Shown piece by piece: positions 49,492-61,394 of a DNA stretch of 64,000 nt (positions are counted from its first letter, which is position 1; each line of letters begins with the position of its first letter). This DNA comes from Hirsutella rhossiliensis. Taxonomy: Eukaryota; Ascomycota; Sordariomycetes; Hypocreales; Ophiocordycipitaceae. The translations under genes were made by a program, and so were the position numbers. The notes below the pieces were generated by a model. The model was not told the DNA's origin, searched no databases, and saw nothing but the letters and a program-made list of their open reading frames with translations. The DNA lies in the NCBI RefSeq assembly GCF_020360975.1, contig NW_025408675.1, forward strand, positions 186,001 through 250,000. The letters run 5' to 3'.

Positions 49492-49800
49492 ATGGCCCGC
49501 TCAACACAACGCCCAATCCAGAAGCTTGCCGCGGCGGTATCCCAGTGCTCGGCTGAGGTGCGTGTGCGGGGGGCTTCCATCTCTCCAGCCGTTTAACGGC
49601 TAACTCGACGTCTCTTCAGGCCACCGCTTACGGAAAGTGTATCGTGGCCGACTACAACGCCATAGACAAGGACAAGTGCCTAACCGAATTCAGGAGACTG
49701 AAAACATGTTATCTTGTGTGTCCCAGCCCCCCCTTCCTGGCAGTCGACGAGATGACCTTCTCACCATTTTCATCTGCAGAAGGCTGTCGCGAAGAAATAA
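49492..49800 (+). CDS. NDUFAF8-like twin CX9C mitochondrial protein
   Basis: Three small exons, 49,492-49,557, 49,620-49,715 and 49,780-49,800, separated by 62- and 64-bp introns, give 60 residues. Two CX9C motifs are visible: Cys19-SAEATAYGK-Cys29 and Cys42-LTEFRRLKT-Cys52. The protein ends KAVAKK, and the EATAYGKC and EF..LK.C pattern is that of NDUFAF8 (human C17orf89), an assembly factor that works with NDUFAF5 on mitochondrial complex I. Proteins of this type are imported by the Mia40 disulphide relay or reside in the matrix. Each exon is too short to stand out alone, but splice sites, phase and the spaced cysteines agree. It is divergent from SFI1 and convergent with the isoleucyl-tRNA synthetase gene, with 190 bases between stops. 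The exact orthology is likely but not certain. Confidence 0.78.
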
Positions 49801-49990
49801 AACTTCTACCTCCCCCCATTTTCTCCGTCCACGTCCTGTCCAATCGCAATACGTCGACGTAGAGCCTGAACACTCAGCATGACTTGCCCAGAACAGCTGT
49901 GACATGCATGACGCTACCAAGTACGTGCACACGCTGTTTGAAGTATCCGATGTGCTCTAGAGCCTTGTCGAACTAGTCTGCGGATGCCTC

Positions 49991-52900
49991 TCAAAGCCTT
50001 AGCAGCCTTAGCAGGAAGGTCGCATGTTGCACTTCCTGTTCCTCCTCGACAATCATGTCATTGACATCGCTGTCGTCTTCAAGTCTTTCCAACGGCCGGC
50101 GCAGCGTCTTCGCAAAGACGGCTTCATGCGACGACAAGACCGCTGCCAAGCCCACATCCTCCGGGTCAGACATGACGCGGTACTCCATCCTTATGTCGTC
50201 CGTGGCCTGAAGGCCAGCCTTCTTGCGGAGTCGTTGAACTCTGTTGATGACCTCTCTGGCCAAACCTTCCTGGGCCAATTCAGGGTAGATTTCCGCGTCG
50301 AGGATTGTCAGTGCTTCACTGTCAGAATTGACTTCCAGGCTCTTGGAGGCTGCATCTTCTCGTAGGCCCCGATGCACGACAAGATCTCCTTCTTCCAATC
50401 GGATGCCATCCACAAAAATTTCCTTTTGTCGCATGTAGGCCTGAACCTGCTCGCTGCTCAATCCCGGGAGCGCCTTTTTGACTCGTGCCAAGTCCTTTCT
50501 CAACTTCTTGCCCAGGACCGCCCAGTCGGCAGTCACGCTGAGTTCAACATTGTACCTGGCTTCATCCCCAGAGAGAACCAGGTCTCGCAGATTCAGCTCC
50601 TCCGTGATGTAGTTCTGAAGCGACTTGACGTCGTCGAGGTACTGTGGATCACGATTTATCACCACGAGGCTCTTCAACGGAGTCTTGAGACCGATAGACC
50701 TCCTTTCGCGCGAGACCCGGCCGAGATCAATAACTCGCTGCATTCTCGCTACTCTTCTCTCCACCTGAGCGTCGAAAAGTTCCTGTCGCACCTCTGGGAA
50801 GGGCAAGAAATGGACGCTTCGAGGGTCCGTCCCTTGAAGGTGCTCCGGGATGTGTGGCAGAAGTTTGAGGTAGATGGTATCCGTCAGGAAGGGCGTGAAG
50901 GGTGCAAGGCCCCGGCAAAGGGTATACAGGACCTCAAAGAGCGCATCAAGCGCGTGCTGCGTGTCTTCCAGGCCGTTCTCTCCCTTGAGTCGCCGGCGGT
51001 TGAATCTGATATACCAGTTGGTGGTATTGTCAAGAAGCCCGAGAAGCCGGCGAACAACGGTGTACAGCCGATATCCTGTTAGGTGTCAGACCATCAAGCT
51101 GGAAGCATATCGTCATATTCTGCTTACCGCGCATTTCCTCGTTGACGAATTGCAGGAGACTTTGGCAACTCGCCAAGATCCAACGGTCCATGACATTAGT
51201 GTTGAGCGACTGCTTCTCGGGCGTCCATATATAGTCGACACCTTCGTTTTTCTTCAGAAGAGCCGTTTGGCCCTCAAAGAACTTGAAGCTATTCCACAGA
51301 GGCAGTAGCACCTTCTGGACAACCTCCTTGACCCCAGATTCTTTGAATCGCAGTGGCTCTGCTCTCACCACGGGTGAGTTGATGAGATAGAGGCGGAGCG
51401 CATCCGACCCATACTTGCTCATCACGAGGGTGGGATCCGGGTAATTCTTCAGCCGCTTCGACATCTTCTTCCCATCCTCGGCAAGCACGATGCCGTTGAC
51501 GACGCAGTTCTGAAACGGCATACAGCCAAACAGGTGGGTGCCCAGCACAAGCAGCGTATAGAACCAGCCCCTTGTTTGATCGAGACCCTCGGCGATGAAG
51601 TCTCCTGGAAACGACTGCTTGAACTTGTCGACGTTTTCGAATGGATAGTGTTGACTGGCATACGGCATGCTTCCCGATTCAAACCAGCAGTCGAAGACTT
51701 CGTTGATTCGCTTGAGTGTGCCTTTGCCCATTTTGCTGGGAATCGTGATGTGGTCGATCTTGTCCCGGTGGAGATCTACCATTTCCCCCTCGTAGCCGCT
51801 CAGCTCCCGCAGCTCCTCCACGCTTCCCACACAGACGCGCTCCTCCAGATCATCGCTGACCCAGAGAGGGATGGGCGTACCCCAGTAACGATTTCTCCCC
51901 ACGTTCCAGTCGCGGGCATTGACGATCCAGTTGGCAAACCGGCGCTCCTTGACAAAGGATGGGACCCAGTGAGATCCTTCAATGTTTTTCAGCATAACGG
52001 GGATGATTTCGGGTATGCGGATGAACCAGGATGGAACAGCTCGGTATACGAGGGGGGTGTCGGACCGGGGGCACATGGGGTAGGAGTGTCTGATCTGTGA
52101 ATCGACCACAAGACGGCCGGCGTTCTTGAGATGCTTGATGATGTGTTTGTCTGCTTCTTTGACATGCATGCCGGCAAAATCGGGGACGCGGTCGGTGAAG
52201 TGGCCAGTGTCGTTGACCGGATCGGGGGGGGGTCTCTTCTCGGTGATGGTGCCGGCCTCCATGGCCACGTTGTAATCCTCTTCACCGAAGGCTGGAGCCT
52301 GGTGAACGATCCCAGTACCGCTGTCGTCCGTCACGTAAGAACCGCCGAGCACCCGGAAGCCGACATCTTTGAAGTCGTCGTAGAAATAGTCAAACAGTGG
52401 CTTATAGCGCCAGCCCAGCATTTCTTGGCCTCGAACTTTGCCCACGATTGTGAATTTGGCTTTCTTGGGGTCCTTGTACAGGGTGCCGAGAAGCTTCTCG
52501 AGCAGAACATACGTCTTGCCAGATTTCTCATCATGAATCTTGACATAGTCGAAGTCCGGGTTGACAGCCAGGCCGGTATGTGACGGGAGAGTCCACGGCG
52601 TCGTGGTCCACGCGAGAAGATGGGTGTCCGGATCGTCCAAAAGGGGGAAAGAAACGACGACGGCTGGGTCCGTGACGTCTTGGTAGTTCTGGTTGGCTTC
52701 GAAGTTGCTCAGGGCCGTCGTCAGGGCCGTCGAGTAGGGCATGACCCGGGCGCCTTGGTAGACCTGCCCCTTGTCGAAGAGTTGCTTGAATACCCACCAA
52801 ACGGACTCCATGAACTTTGGATCCATAGTCTTGAGATGGTAGGCGTCAGTAAACGGGCTAGCACAATTGACCAACAGCAGTGCACGGGATCGAGTTGCTT

Positions 52901-53423
52901 CATTCTCTCCTTTCCCCCACGGGGCTCATCTCACCTTGTAGTCGTTGTCAAAGTCTATCCAGCGGCCGAGTCGCTCGATGGTCGATCGCCACTCGTTCGA
53001 GTAGCGCATGACAATGGAACGGCATTCGGCGTTGTACTTGTCGATGCCAAACTGGGTCACAGCAGCCTTGCCCGAAATGCCAAGCTTCTTGTCGATTTCG
53101 TGCTCAATTGGCAGGCCATGTGTGTCCCAGCCAAAGCGACGCTCGACATGGTAGCCTTTCATGGACCAGTAACGAGGTATAATGTCCTTGATAGTGGATG
53201 CCAGCAAGTGACCGTAGTGAGGCAGGCCAGTTGCAAATGGCGGGCCGTCGTAGAAGGTGTAAGGCGGACGGCCGGCGGAAAGCTCAAGCTAGATGGTGGG
53301 GTGGTGAGCATAGGCGGCACTCGGTGTTCGTTCTGTGCAATCACGCACCTGGCGATGGAAGGCATTGATGTCGCGCCATCGCTCGATGATGGCCTCTTCT
53401 TCCCTGGGGAAGTTGACGGACAT
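49991..53423 (-). CDS. ILS1: Isoleucyl-tRNA synthetase, cytosolic
   Basis: Four exons on the minus strand, 53,423-53,349, 53,288-52,935, 52,829-51,128 and 51,075-49,991, with introns of 60, 105 and 52 bp, give 1,071 residues, almost exactly the length of yeast Ils1. The class I signature HIGH is HYGH at residues 49-52 (in [16 protein letters not shown]), and KMSKR is at 598-602. The editing (CP1) domain lies between them, with [18 protein letters not shown] and [16 protein letters not shown] motifs. An anticodon-binding domain follows ([26 protein letters not shown]) and then a eukaryote-type C-terminal extension. It charges tRNA-Ile and clears misformed Val-tRNA-Ile. No presequence is seen, so a cytosolic place is most likely. 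The exon-3 acceptor is CAAG rather than CAG, but the join reads into the conserved [11 protein letters not shown]. Confidence 0.95.
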
Positions 53424-54822
53424 GGTGGCCGCTCGTCGGGCAGACGTCCGGGCTTTCGTATGCCTGACGCCTGGTCAGTTGCCGACCTGAAACTGCGATG
53501 GTGATTTGCCCCGGGAACTTACTCGACAAGATTTGCGAGGCTCGAGGGATTGGTGTTTTGTTGCTACCAAGAGAGTAAACGACGGGCTCTCTCGGTGACT
53601 GTTTTTGGGTCTTTGGGTCACGACCGGGATGAGTCACTTTGGTCAAAAAATGAGGGCTGTGAATGTGGGCGTGAGAGGTTGAAGTTTGGCGGGGTCCTCT
53701 TGCTCTCCCCTACCGTGTCTAACTACCAGGTAGGCAGGTGGGGGGTAAATTTACACGGGCCGCAAATCAGAGCACAGCAGGAGTGTCCGTACTTGTACGA
53801 CAGACCAATTTGACTGCCACTCCTGCCACTCAACTTGTTGGCATTTGTTCCCCTGTACGTTGAGGTCTAAGCCAACTTGTGATGCTTTCAGTTTCTCTAG
53901 GATCGGTGAATTGGCCGATCATGAAAGTGGAGAATGTCCGTAAAACGAAGGGAGAGAAGGGGGAGGGGAGGGGGTAAGTTACTTGGTCAATGATGCTGGC
54001 GGTGTTTGCGGGGCGCGGCTAGAGGGGCATGTACACACAGGGTCCCTCCTTAGGTTCTTCTCACCCATTTCCAGGTTGCTTTACCCATCACTCCCGCCGA
54101 GGGGAGAACAACAACGCGCGACTACAATCTTCGTCCCTGCACATGTCTATCCATTTCCGTACGTCATCAAAGCACGTCGTAGAGAGATGCAAGTTGCCTT
54201 CCCTCCCCTCCCTCTCCAAGGTCAGTGGCCCGCAGCCGTAACTACTGCCTACATAATACCGGCATCAAGTCTAGGTCAGTGGGATGGGCCTAGCGCCTAT
54301 AGGTCTGTTAGTTTGGGGCCGGGCACACAAGCATGGCGTCGGGGACGATGCGTGCCTCGACTTAGTAAGGCGCTGGACTCGCGGACGCAAGCCATCCTCC
54401 TCCATCATCGCGTGTGCCATCATCCGAATCCTGCGCCGAGGGCAAACGGTTCAGACATGAGCAGAGGCACATCGCAGCACTCCCCACGCCCGAGACTGCC
54501 GATCCTTGGCCCTGCGCCGTGCCTGACTAACTCACTCACCTACATACGTCGCGACCACAGCAGACGTTCAGGGCTGCTCCAGCCTGCATGTCTAGATCGC
54601 TCTGCCTCGCCTCCAGTACAAAACCCTCGAATCTACCCCAAGGTGGAAAGTCAACTCTGACTGTCAGCCGATTGACGTTCCAGTCACTTGTCCAGTCGCA
54701 GCGAACGGAGCGGTGCGACAGCCCAGCTATACCGTAAAAACACACGTCATCATTGAAATCGCCCCTCGCCTCAACCCTCGACGCCGCCGCGAACCAAGCC
54801 GTCCTCATCCCCCCTGCGCACC
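53424..54822. promoter_or_regulatory. Divergent intergenic region ILS1 / HYM1
   Basis: 1.4 kb of normal composition between genes transcribed away from each other. Pyrimidine-rich stretches near 53,950-53,975 (as G-rich) and 54,195-54,225 are typical fungal promoter sequence. A 225-codon frame at 53,983-54,660 has no protein-like pattern and is not called. No tRNA was found. Confidence 0.5.
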
Positions 54823-56159
54823 ATGTCGTTCTTGTTTGGCCGAGCACGGTCTCGAGCCGCTGCCGATCTGCCCAAGCAAGCCCGAGAACATGTTGCAAGG
54901 CTCGAAGGCCCCAACGGAACCTCAAAGGTCCCCCAGACCCTCTCACGCCACACAGACGTTGTTGCTGACGAGCTGGGCAGGCAGAAGAGCTCGCCCGCGT
55001 CCTGAATCAAATGAAACTCGTTCTACAGGGCACACATGGTCAGTGGATTCATCTAGACTGCTCCATCTGCCTCTTACTCCGCCTCTCTCCCCTGGATTCA
55101 GGCTGACGGGGCTCTCACCACGAGCCAGAGACCGACAGCTCCCCAGAACAAATCTACCAACTCGTCACAGGTCTCATCGACGAGGACCTCCTCCACCTTC
55201 TCGCAGTAAATCTATACCGCCTGCCCTTTGAATCTCGAAAGGATACCCAAGTCATCTTCTCCTATGTCTTTCGCTTCCGGCCGGCCGCTGCAGCCCCGAA
55301 GAGCGATCCGATAGCTCTGTCTTACGTTGTCTGCAACCGTCCGCAAGTACTTATTGAACTCTGTCGAGCCTACGATCACAAGGAGAGCGCTACCCCCGCT
55401 GGATCCGTCCTCCGCGAGCTGCTGAAGAATGAGGCTGCCGCCGCCATCATTCTCCACGACGATGGCGATGCACCAGGGTCCAGTGCCAAAGGCCTCAACG
55501 CAATTGATCGTGACAGGCCACAGAGCGGCAGAGGCGTCTTTTGGAGGTTCTTTGATTGGATCGATAAGAGCTCCTTTGAAGTCGCCGCCGACGCTTTCAC
55601 TACCTTCCGAGTAAGCCCGCCGCCCCCCAAAGCCCGAGCTGCCATAGGCGCGAGGAGCGAGTCTCGATAAGCTGACTTCAACCAACACTGTCAGGAACTC
55701 CTGACCCGCCACAAGGATCTCGTCCCTCGTTACCTCTCCGTCAACTTCGACCTCTTCTTCGACAAGTACAATAGTACTCTTGTACAGTCAAACAGCTATG
55801 TCACCAAGAGGCAATCAATCAAGCTCCTTGGCGAGATCCTGCTGGATCGCTCCAACTACAGCGTCATGACGGCGTATGTAGATCGGGGTGACCACCTCAA
55901 GATATGTATGAATTTGCTCCGCGATGATAGGAAGATGGTTCAGTACGAAGGATTCCACGTTTTCAAGGTCTTTGTGGCCAACCCCCACAAGTCCATTGCT
56001 GTTCAGAAAATACTGCTCATGAACCGCGAGAAGCTCTTGACCTTTCTCTCGCACTTTCTCGAAGACCGTACCGATGACGAGCAGTTCATCGATGAGCGAG
56101 AGTTTCTCATCAAGCAAATCAAAAACATGCCGGCTGTTCCAGTTCCTCCAAAGCGATAG
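54823..56159 (+). CDS. HYM1: Mo25-like scaffold protein (Hym1/HymA)
   Basis: Four exons: 54,823-54,927, 54,981-55,038, about 55,128 or 55,138-55,610, and 55,695-56,159, giving about 367 residues. Mo25 family blocks are clear: MSFLFGRARSR start, LARVLNQMKLVLQGT, FWRFFDWIDKSSFEVAADAF, ELLTRHKDLVPRYLSVNFDLF, YVTKRQSIKLLGEILLDRSNY, LLRDDRKMVQYEGFHVFKVFVANP and FIDEREFLIKQI. The protein is an armadillo-like scaffold that activates germinal-centre kinases in the RAM/MOR pathway of polarity and septation; it is needed for conidiophores in Aspergillus (hymA). At 55,140-55,144 a run of five C puts the family-like residues ETDSSPEQ out of frame with what follows. Four C would restore it, so I suspect a one-base error or a real frameshift. 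A later acceptor (exon from 55,138) avoids it. The donor GTCCCC of intron 1 is also unusual. Confidence 0.85.
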
Positions 56160-56544
56160 CACCCGGCTCTTACAGGCCTTTCTGGGAGCTTCTGGATCGC
56201 TCGACTCCGAGTGCCCGCCTCAGGCAGTTGCAGATCCCTCCGACTGTCGGCGCTCTGAGACAGCGTGAGAGAACAACGTGGCTTGACTGAAGCATGTTAT
56301 GATGGGCGCATGAAACCTCACCGCAGTTTACGCTACAGCTACCTTACTATACCATGTACATAATGAGAAGAGAATCGGACATGTCAATTCATTTTGGCGT
56401 CACCCGCAGGATGCGGTGATGATTTGTACGAGACAAGTCTAGTCCTACCAACGCCCACTCCCCATGCCCCTATACGCCCAGGAGGATGCCATTACCACAA
56501 AGCGACAACTCCGTACAAATCTTCCATCGCTCAATGCCGCTGGT
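56160..56544. other. Convergent intergenic region HYM1 / SNF12
   Basis: 385 bases between two stop codons facing each other. It should hold both terminators. Nothing else is seen. Confidence 0.5.
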
Positions 56545-58267
56545 TCAACGTTGCTTCGAAAGTAAAACATTGACGCTTTCGCGCGCATTCTGGGTCGCCC
56601 AAACGCTGCCAGAACCGCCCTTGCGCCACTCGTCCCCATGAGCAGCCTCGCCGCCACCTCTCGACGCCTCGCCCATGATGATCTCGAGGTCGCGTTTTTG
56701 AGAGCTCAGCCAGTTGCTGACAAACGTGGCTGGGTCTTGGCTCAAGGATGTGAAGAATGAATGCTTGGTCTTGGATACTGCAATTGCCTGGATGAGTCGG
56801 GCCAACTGCTCGTCGAGGGCGGTGACCTCCTTCAGCATGGTCGCATACTGTATGTTGTTGATCAAGGGCTGCAACTCAGCCCGCAACGGGTCGTCGACGG
56901 AGACATGTACGTCGTACACGGTCGGCTGCGGGTTCCTATGGAATTCCTCATCCACCCGAATGGTGTAGGGCAGGCTGACGGGCGGCAGTGGTTGGAGATG
57001 CTGCGCCACGTACTCGTTGAGCATGGGAATATATCCCACGTCTCCTCTGCCAACAACCTGGTTAAGAAAGTAAGCCGCCAGCTCACTGAACAGGCGTTAT
57101 TTGTCTCTGCCCGACTTACCCTTTTCAAAAGCTCATCGCATCGGAAATTTCGCTTCTCCTCGTCCTCCTGAAGCCCCCAGTATCGGATATACTCCCAAAG
57201 TCCCATCACAGCCTCCTGTTGCGTCGCCTCAGACATGTCCACCACCTCTGCTAGCTCAGGACTAAGCTGGTAGCGCTCGGGCGATTCGTGCCGGTAAAGG
57301 TTGATGGTAATGTTTGTATTTTCGTCGCCGTTACGCTTGAAAGTGAGCTCGTCGAAATCAGCCGCAGGTGGCAGGCTTCCTGCAGCTTGAGGCTTCGGCA
57401 AAGACTCGGGCTTCTTCCATTCTATACTTTGCTCCGCGCCATTTCGAAAACGAGAACGGTCAAAGTCGACAGACAGGGCCTTGAAGAAGTGAGAAAGCCG
57501 ATGTCTGGCATCATTTGCCGGAGATGCCTTCTGGCTTGTTGCTGGCTGCTCGTCTTGCTCCATCTTGTCTGAGACGCCAGAGATGGCGACTGAGCCTTCT
57601 TCGGCACGGTGATCTGCCGAGCTGTCGTCGTCTTGCTCGTCGAGAAGACGTCCTTCAATCTTGACGCGATACGAGGCTTCCATGTTTGTAGTGAAGTCGA
57701 AAGCGTCCACATTGAGGCCGCTGCCTTGCCACACCTGGTCCTCGACAGTGTTGCTGATCTGTATACGAAGTATCCGGGAGAGCTAGAGTTTTGTAAGCAC
57801 GTGGCAGGCGTTTCCATTCACGCCTTGATTGACGTACATTGGTACGGCTACGATTGACACTCTCGGAGACGCCCAGACGCTTTCGAGTGGTCGTCGCATC
57901 CAGCCATCTCTCTACGTCTCTCAAGTCCTTGTATCGTTGGACGCCGTCAGGGTCGACAATGCACTCCTCGACGCCATCGGGTATGTTCTTATCGGTCGGT
58001 TTCCGGCTGCGGCGCCTGGCCAGCTCGTTTGCGTGCGCTTGAGCTTGCTGCTGCTGCACCATCTGTGCTTGAGAGAGCGGGGCCGAAGGGTGAGGCCCTG
58101 AAGACATCATGGGGCCTACTGGGAGTCAGTACAGAAGATTGGGGTAACAGCCTGGCGGCTTGCCAGGCACACGGCGCTCTCGCACCTATGCCTCCGCGGC
58201 GCTGGTTGGGCGCATGCGGGGACCTCTGGGGCACTTGCTGCGCATAAGCACGGTACTGGGGCTGCAT
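56545..58267 (-). CDS. SNF12: SWI/SNF-type chromatin remodelling subunit, SMARCD/Snf12 family (SWIB domain)
   Basis: Four exons on the minus strand, 58,267-58,186, 58,115-57,838, 57,782-57,120 and 57,057-56,545, with introns of 70, 55 and 62 bp, give 511 residues. The order is that of SMARCD/Snf12/Rsc6 proteins: a Gln/Pro-rich start, IPDGVEECIVDPDGVQRYKDL-type block near 60-80, the RILRIQISNTVEDQVWQ block near 123-140, a SWIB domain at about 285-365 (YQLSPELAEVVD, ATQQEAVMGLWEYIRYWGLQ, RCDELLKRV), and a helical C-terminus (NNIQYATMLKEVTALDEQLARLIQAI, KRDLEIIMGEASRGG). These subunits are stable parts of SWI/SNF or RSC and contact other core subunits rather than DNA directly. Snf12 versus Rsc6 cannot be decided from the sequence alone. 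Confidence 0.9.
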
Positions 58268-58683
58268 ATCGAAGGAGGCGTGGAGTGAGTCCGCGACTTT
58301 CAGGCGTTTGCGAATCAGACGGCTACGAGGCCAAAAGTTTACACGACGCAGACGCGACGTCGTTTACGTACTGGTATGGGTTTATCGATAAGGTCGAGGT
58401 CACGTGCCACTTGATTGGTGCCGTACCTCGAACGGTGTCCACAGCAATGCGGTTGACGATCAGCCTAGTCCTGATGGGGCAGCATATAGCTCAATGTTTA
58501 CTAAAGAAAGTTTTTATTATAAATGTGGCCACTAAGCTAGTGGAAAGGAGGCGGACAGGCATTAATTAGCTTTAACATCTCTACTAATAGAAGACACGCG
58601 GAATTGCTATGCGTGGGCGATTGTCTAAAATCTTTCGCACCTACCGATGACTACCTACCATTTACACCCAGCTTAGCGTAAGC
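58268..58683. promoter_or_regulatory. SNF12 upstream region up to the repeat edge
   Basis: 416 bases. The first 220 have normal composition. About 58,490-58,600 is AT-richer, but CpA and TpG persist up to the 54-bp repeat. No gene is seen. Confidence 0.45.
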
Positions 58684-58737
58684 ACTAAGTCAGCCCACCT
58701 AAAGTCCGGCACACCCTAACACCGGCACTCTCTATAA
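58684..58737. repeat. 54-bp unmutated repeat at transposon-block edge, copy 2
   Basis: Identical to 25,041-25,094 in the same direction. Directly after it the sequence is strongly RIP-mutated: the next base difference is a C to T in a CpA context. It again marks the point where a gene island (upstream of SNF12) turns into an AT-rich block. Confidence 0.7.
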
Positions 58738-58881
58738 TACTATCGCGTCGTTAAATATATTATATTATAACCGCGTTTTCTCGTATATTACTTGCCCTAT
58801 AATTTTAAAATAAATACTATTTATATTAGTAATACCTTAGCTTTCTAAGTATACTAAAAACTAGCTCTAAGAAGTACTTAA

Positions 58882-59058
58882 TATAAGGGCTTTTGCCCTA
58901 TATAGGCCTAGACTAAGGTCTAGGCTAAGTCTATATATAAGCGGCCTCCGCGCCTATATAGGCTAGGCCTATACTTCTCTTCCTTTTCCTTTTTATAGAT
59001 TATTAACCTTCTTTTAATAGACTATACCTAAGCCTACGCCTCTACCTACTCTATAATA
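58882..59058 (+). repeat. 5' LTR, 177 bp
   Basis: Direct repeat of 60,578-60,754; same length, with differences that are mostly C/T or G/A. It is preceded by CTTAA. Confidence 0.85.
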
Positions 59059-60577
59059 GTATAATCTACCCTTTATTTTACCCTCTCTATATCCCTATAT
59101 ATAGAATAGCTATTTTTAGCTGCCTTTAAAGTCGACGTTTAATTACCTAGTCTAGTTAAACCGCCTACGCTAGTATATACGCACGTAAAATATCCGTACT
59201 CCTATAGTTATAAAATTAAAGTAAACGTAATACTTAGTTTACCTAGGCAATTAAGAGCCTCTTATAATAGTAAGGCTCCGTATAACTAAGAGCGGTACTA
59301 CTATACCTTAGTAAGTTCGACGGCTCCTCCGTAGAGCTCGAGCTATAGCTACTTTATATAAAAGTAAAGCTCTATACCGATAGCGCTATAATAAGGGATA
59401 TCCGCGCTTAATTTAACTATCTTTACGCGAGCTTATCCTTATACCTATAAAAGTATCTCTTACTATTTACGCGTATTAGTATAAACGGACTAGCCGACCT
59501 CCTTATAAAGCTTTATATTAATTATAGCGAACCTAATATAGCTAAGTTAGTAGGCTAAGAGCTTATAACGCTCTATTAAAAGTAAAGTAAAGTTATTCCG
59601 GCCTACCTTATATAGTTTAAAGAGGTGCTTTATTAAGTATATATATATAGCTAGCTTAACGTAGTAAAGTATAATTACCTTATTATAAGCTTAAATATAG
59701 ATTAGCGTACCTATTTAAGTAAAAGGTCTATATTACTAAATATATATACCGATCTTATCTACTTTCTTTATAAGCTTAGTAGTAATAAGTTTCTTTTTTC
59801 GTCTTCTTCTATAATATAAGAAGAGAATAACGCTAGTAATACTATAAATATCTCTATCTCCGCCTTAAGGACTAAGGATAGAAAGAGGTAGCGATAGGAG
59901 GGTCGCTATATAGGCTATAGTAGTAAATCTTATTAGTTTTTAAAGTACCTACGCTAAGAGGCGCGGGTAAACGTACTCTAAGTAGTAGAGGGGCGTACGC
60001 GCTAAGATAAAAAGGAGGTAAGGTTCGATAATAGCGACTCTAGTAATAAGTAATCTTAGTAACGCCTCTATAGGCTTTATTAGCGTCCCCTTACGTATAG
60101 TAGCAGCTATTATATAAATAGGACGTATACCTATAGCGACTAAAAGGGCGGCTAAGATATAGGAAGGCCGCTAATATAATATAACTATAGTAAAAGGGAG
60201 TGCCTATATAGCCCTATATAGGAGGGAGCGGAGCCTTATATACTAAAGTACTATCCCTTATATTATAGTACTAAAAGCTACTACCGTATACTAATATAAG
60301 AGGGGCGGGATACTATAAGCTTATTAAAGCTAGCTATACGCTATTTTACTTACCTTTACTTTTTAGCTAAAAGTACTAAAGCCCGACTCTTAAGGCGCGG
60401 CCCTTATTAATAATATAGTTTATTTAAGAAGCTCGCTTAAGAGGGTATTATACGTTATTTACTAATATTTTTTCCGCGACTAAGCGTACGTAGTCTATAT
60501 AAAGGTTCCGTTCTCTTAAGCGCGGTATTAAGTATTATTTAAAGGCGCGCCTCTTTAAAAGCTAGGTAAGGGTATAA

Positions 60578-60754
60578 TATAAGGGCTTTTACCCTATATA
60601 GGCCTAGACTAATATCTAGGCAAAGTCTATATATAAGCGGCCTCCGCGCTTATATAGGCTAGGCTTATACTTTTCTTCTTTTTCCCCTTTATAGATTATT
60701 AACCTTTTTTTAATAGACCGTACTTAAGCCTATACCTTTACTTACTTTATAATA
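60578..60754 (+). repeat. 3' LTR, 177 bp
   Basis: Direct repeat of 58,882-59,058. A purine-rich AAGCTAGGTAAGGG stretch just upstream is in the place of a polypurine tract. It is followed by CTTAA. Confidence 0.85.
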
Positions 60755-60759
60755 CTTAA

Positions 60760-61394
60760 AGCTATTAAAAACGGGATACCTTAGCTTTATACTAGTTAAA
60801 GGTAAGGTATTTTAAGAAGGACCCTTTATATATATTTTAAAGGGGCTCTACTTATTAAAAAGGTAAAAGAGGTATATTAAAGGCTTAGTTAAAAGTAAGA
60901 AAAATACCTTACTAACTAGGTTCTTACTTAAGCCGCCCTTAAGCTACCTTTAATATATTATTAAGTTAAGGAATTCGCTAGCTATATCGTTAAAGCTAGC
61001 AGTGATATATATTTACTTAGGAAGTAATAGATTTTAAGATTTTTAGCTTAAAACCTAGAGATTAATACTATTAAAAGTAGATCTCTTAATTCTACTTATA
61101 TTAACGGCGCCTTTATAGCCTATATTAAGGAATAGTTTTAATTACTTAAGCTACTAGCTATATAAGTAATCCTATTAAAGTCCTACCTTAATATAAATAA
61201 AATAGGTATCTTTAAGGGCCTTAGCTTTAATAGTCTAATACTAAGGAGCTTAAAAAAGTAAGAGACTCTTAAAAAGTAGCTAAGATTATATTATTAAACT
61301 ATAATAGTTAAATATATCTTTACTATAAGCTAGGCCTTAACTCCCTTTATAACTTTTAAGGGTTAAGACCTTTAATATTAATAGTTCCTTAAAT
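60760..61394. repeat. Family X repeat, reverse orientation, first part
   Basis: About 60,860-61,394 is the reverse complement of about 26,050-26,590. It is RIP-saturated. No protein is recognised. It ends where the left arm of the LINE inverted repeat begins. Confidence 0.65.

Larger units (their letters stand above)
58882..60754 (+). mobile_element. Short LTR retroelement (LTR-gag-LTR) with target duplication
   Basis: A 1,873-bp element with two 177-bp LTRs (58,882-59,058 and 60,578-60,754) and a perfect 5-bp target duplication CTTAA at 58,877-58,881 and 60,755-60,759. The LTRs begin TATAAGGG and end TATAATA, consistent with TG...CA ends changed to TA...TA by RIP. The 1.5-kb inside reads, through stops, as a retrotransposon gag-like protein (KFDGSSVEL near 59,309, then a helical capsid-like region to about 59,740). 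No protease, integrase or reverse transcriptase region fits in the remaining length. It is therefore a deleted or non-autonomous element, and RIP-dead. Confidence 0.85.

Noticed and set aside
53983..54660. 225-codon open frame between ILS1 and HYM1
   Set aside because: Composition is proline/arginine/serine-rich, as expected from random GC-rich sequence. There are no domains and no splice-supported extension.
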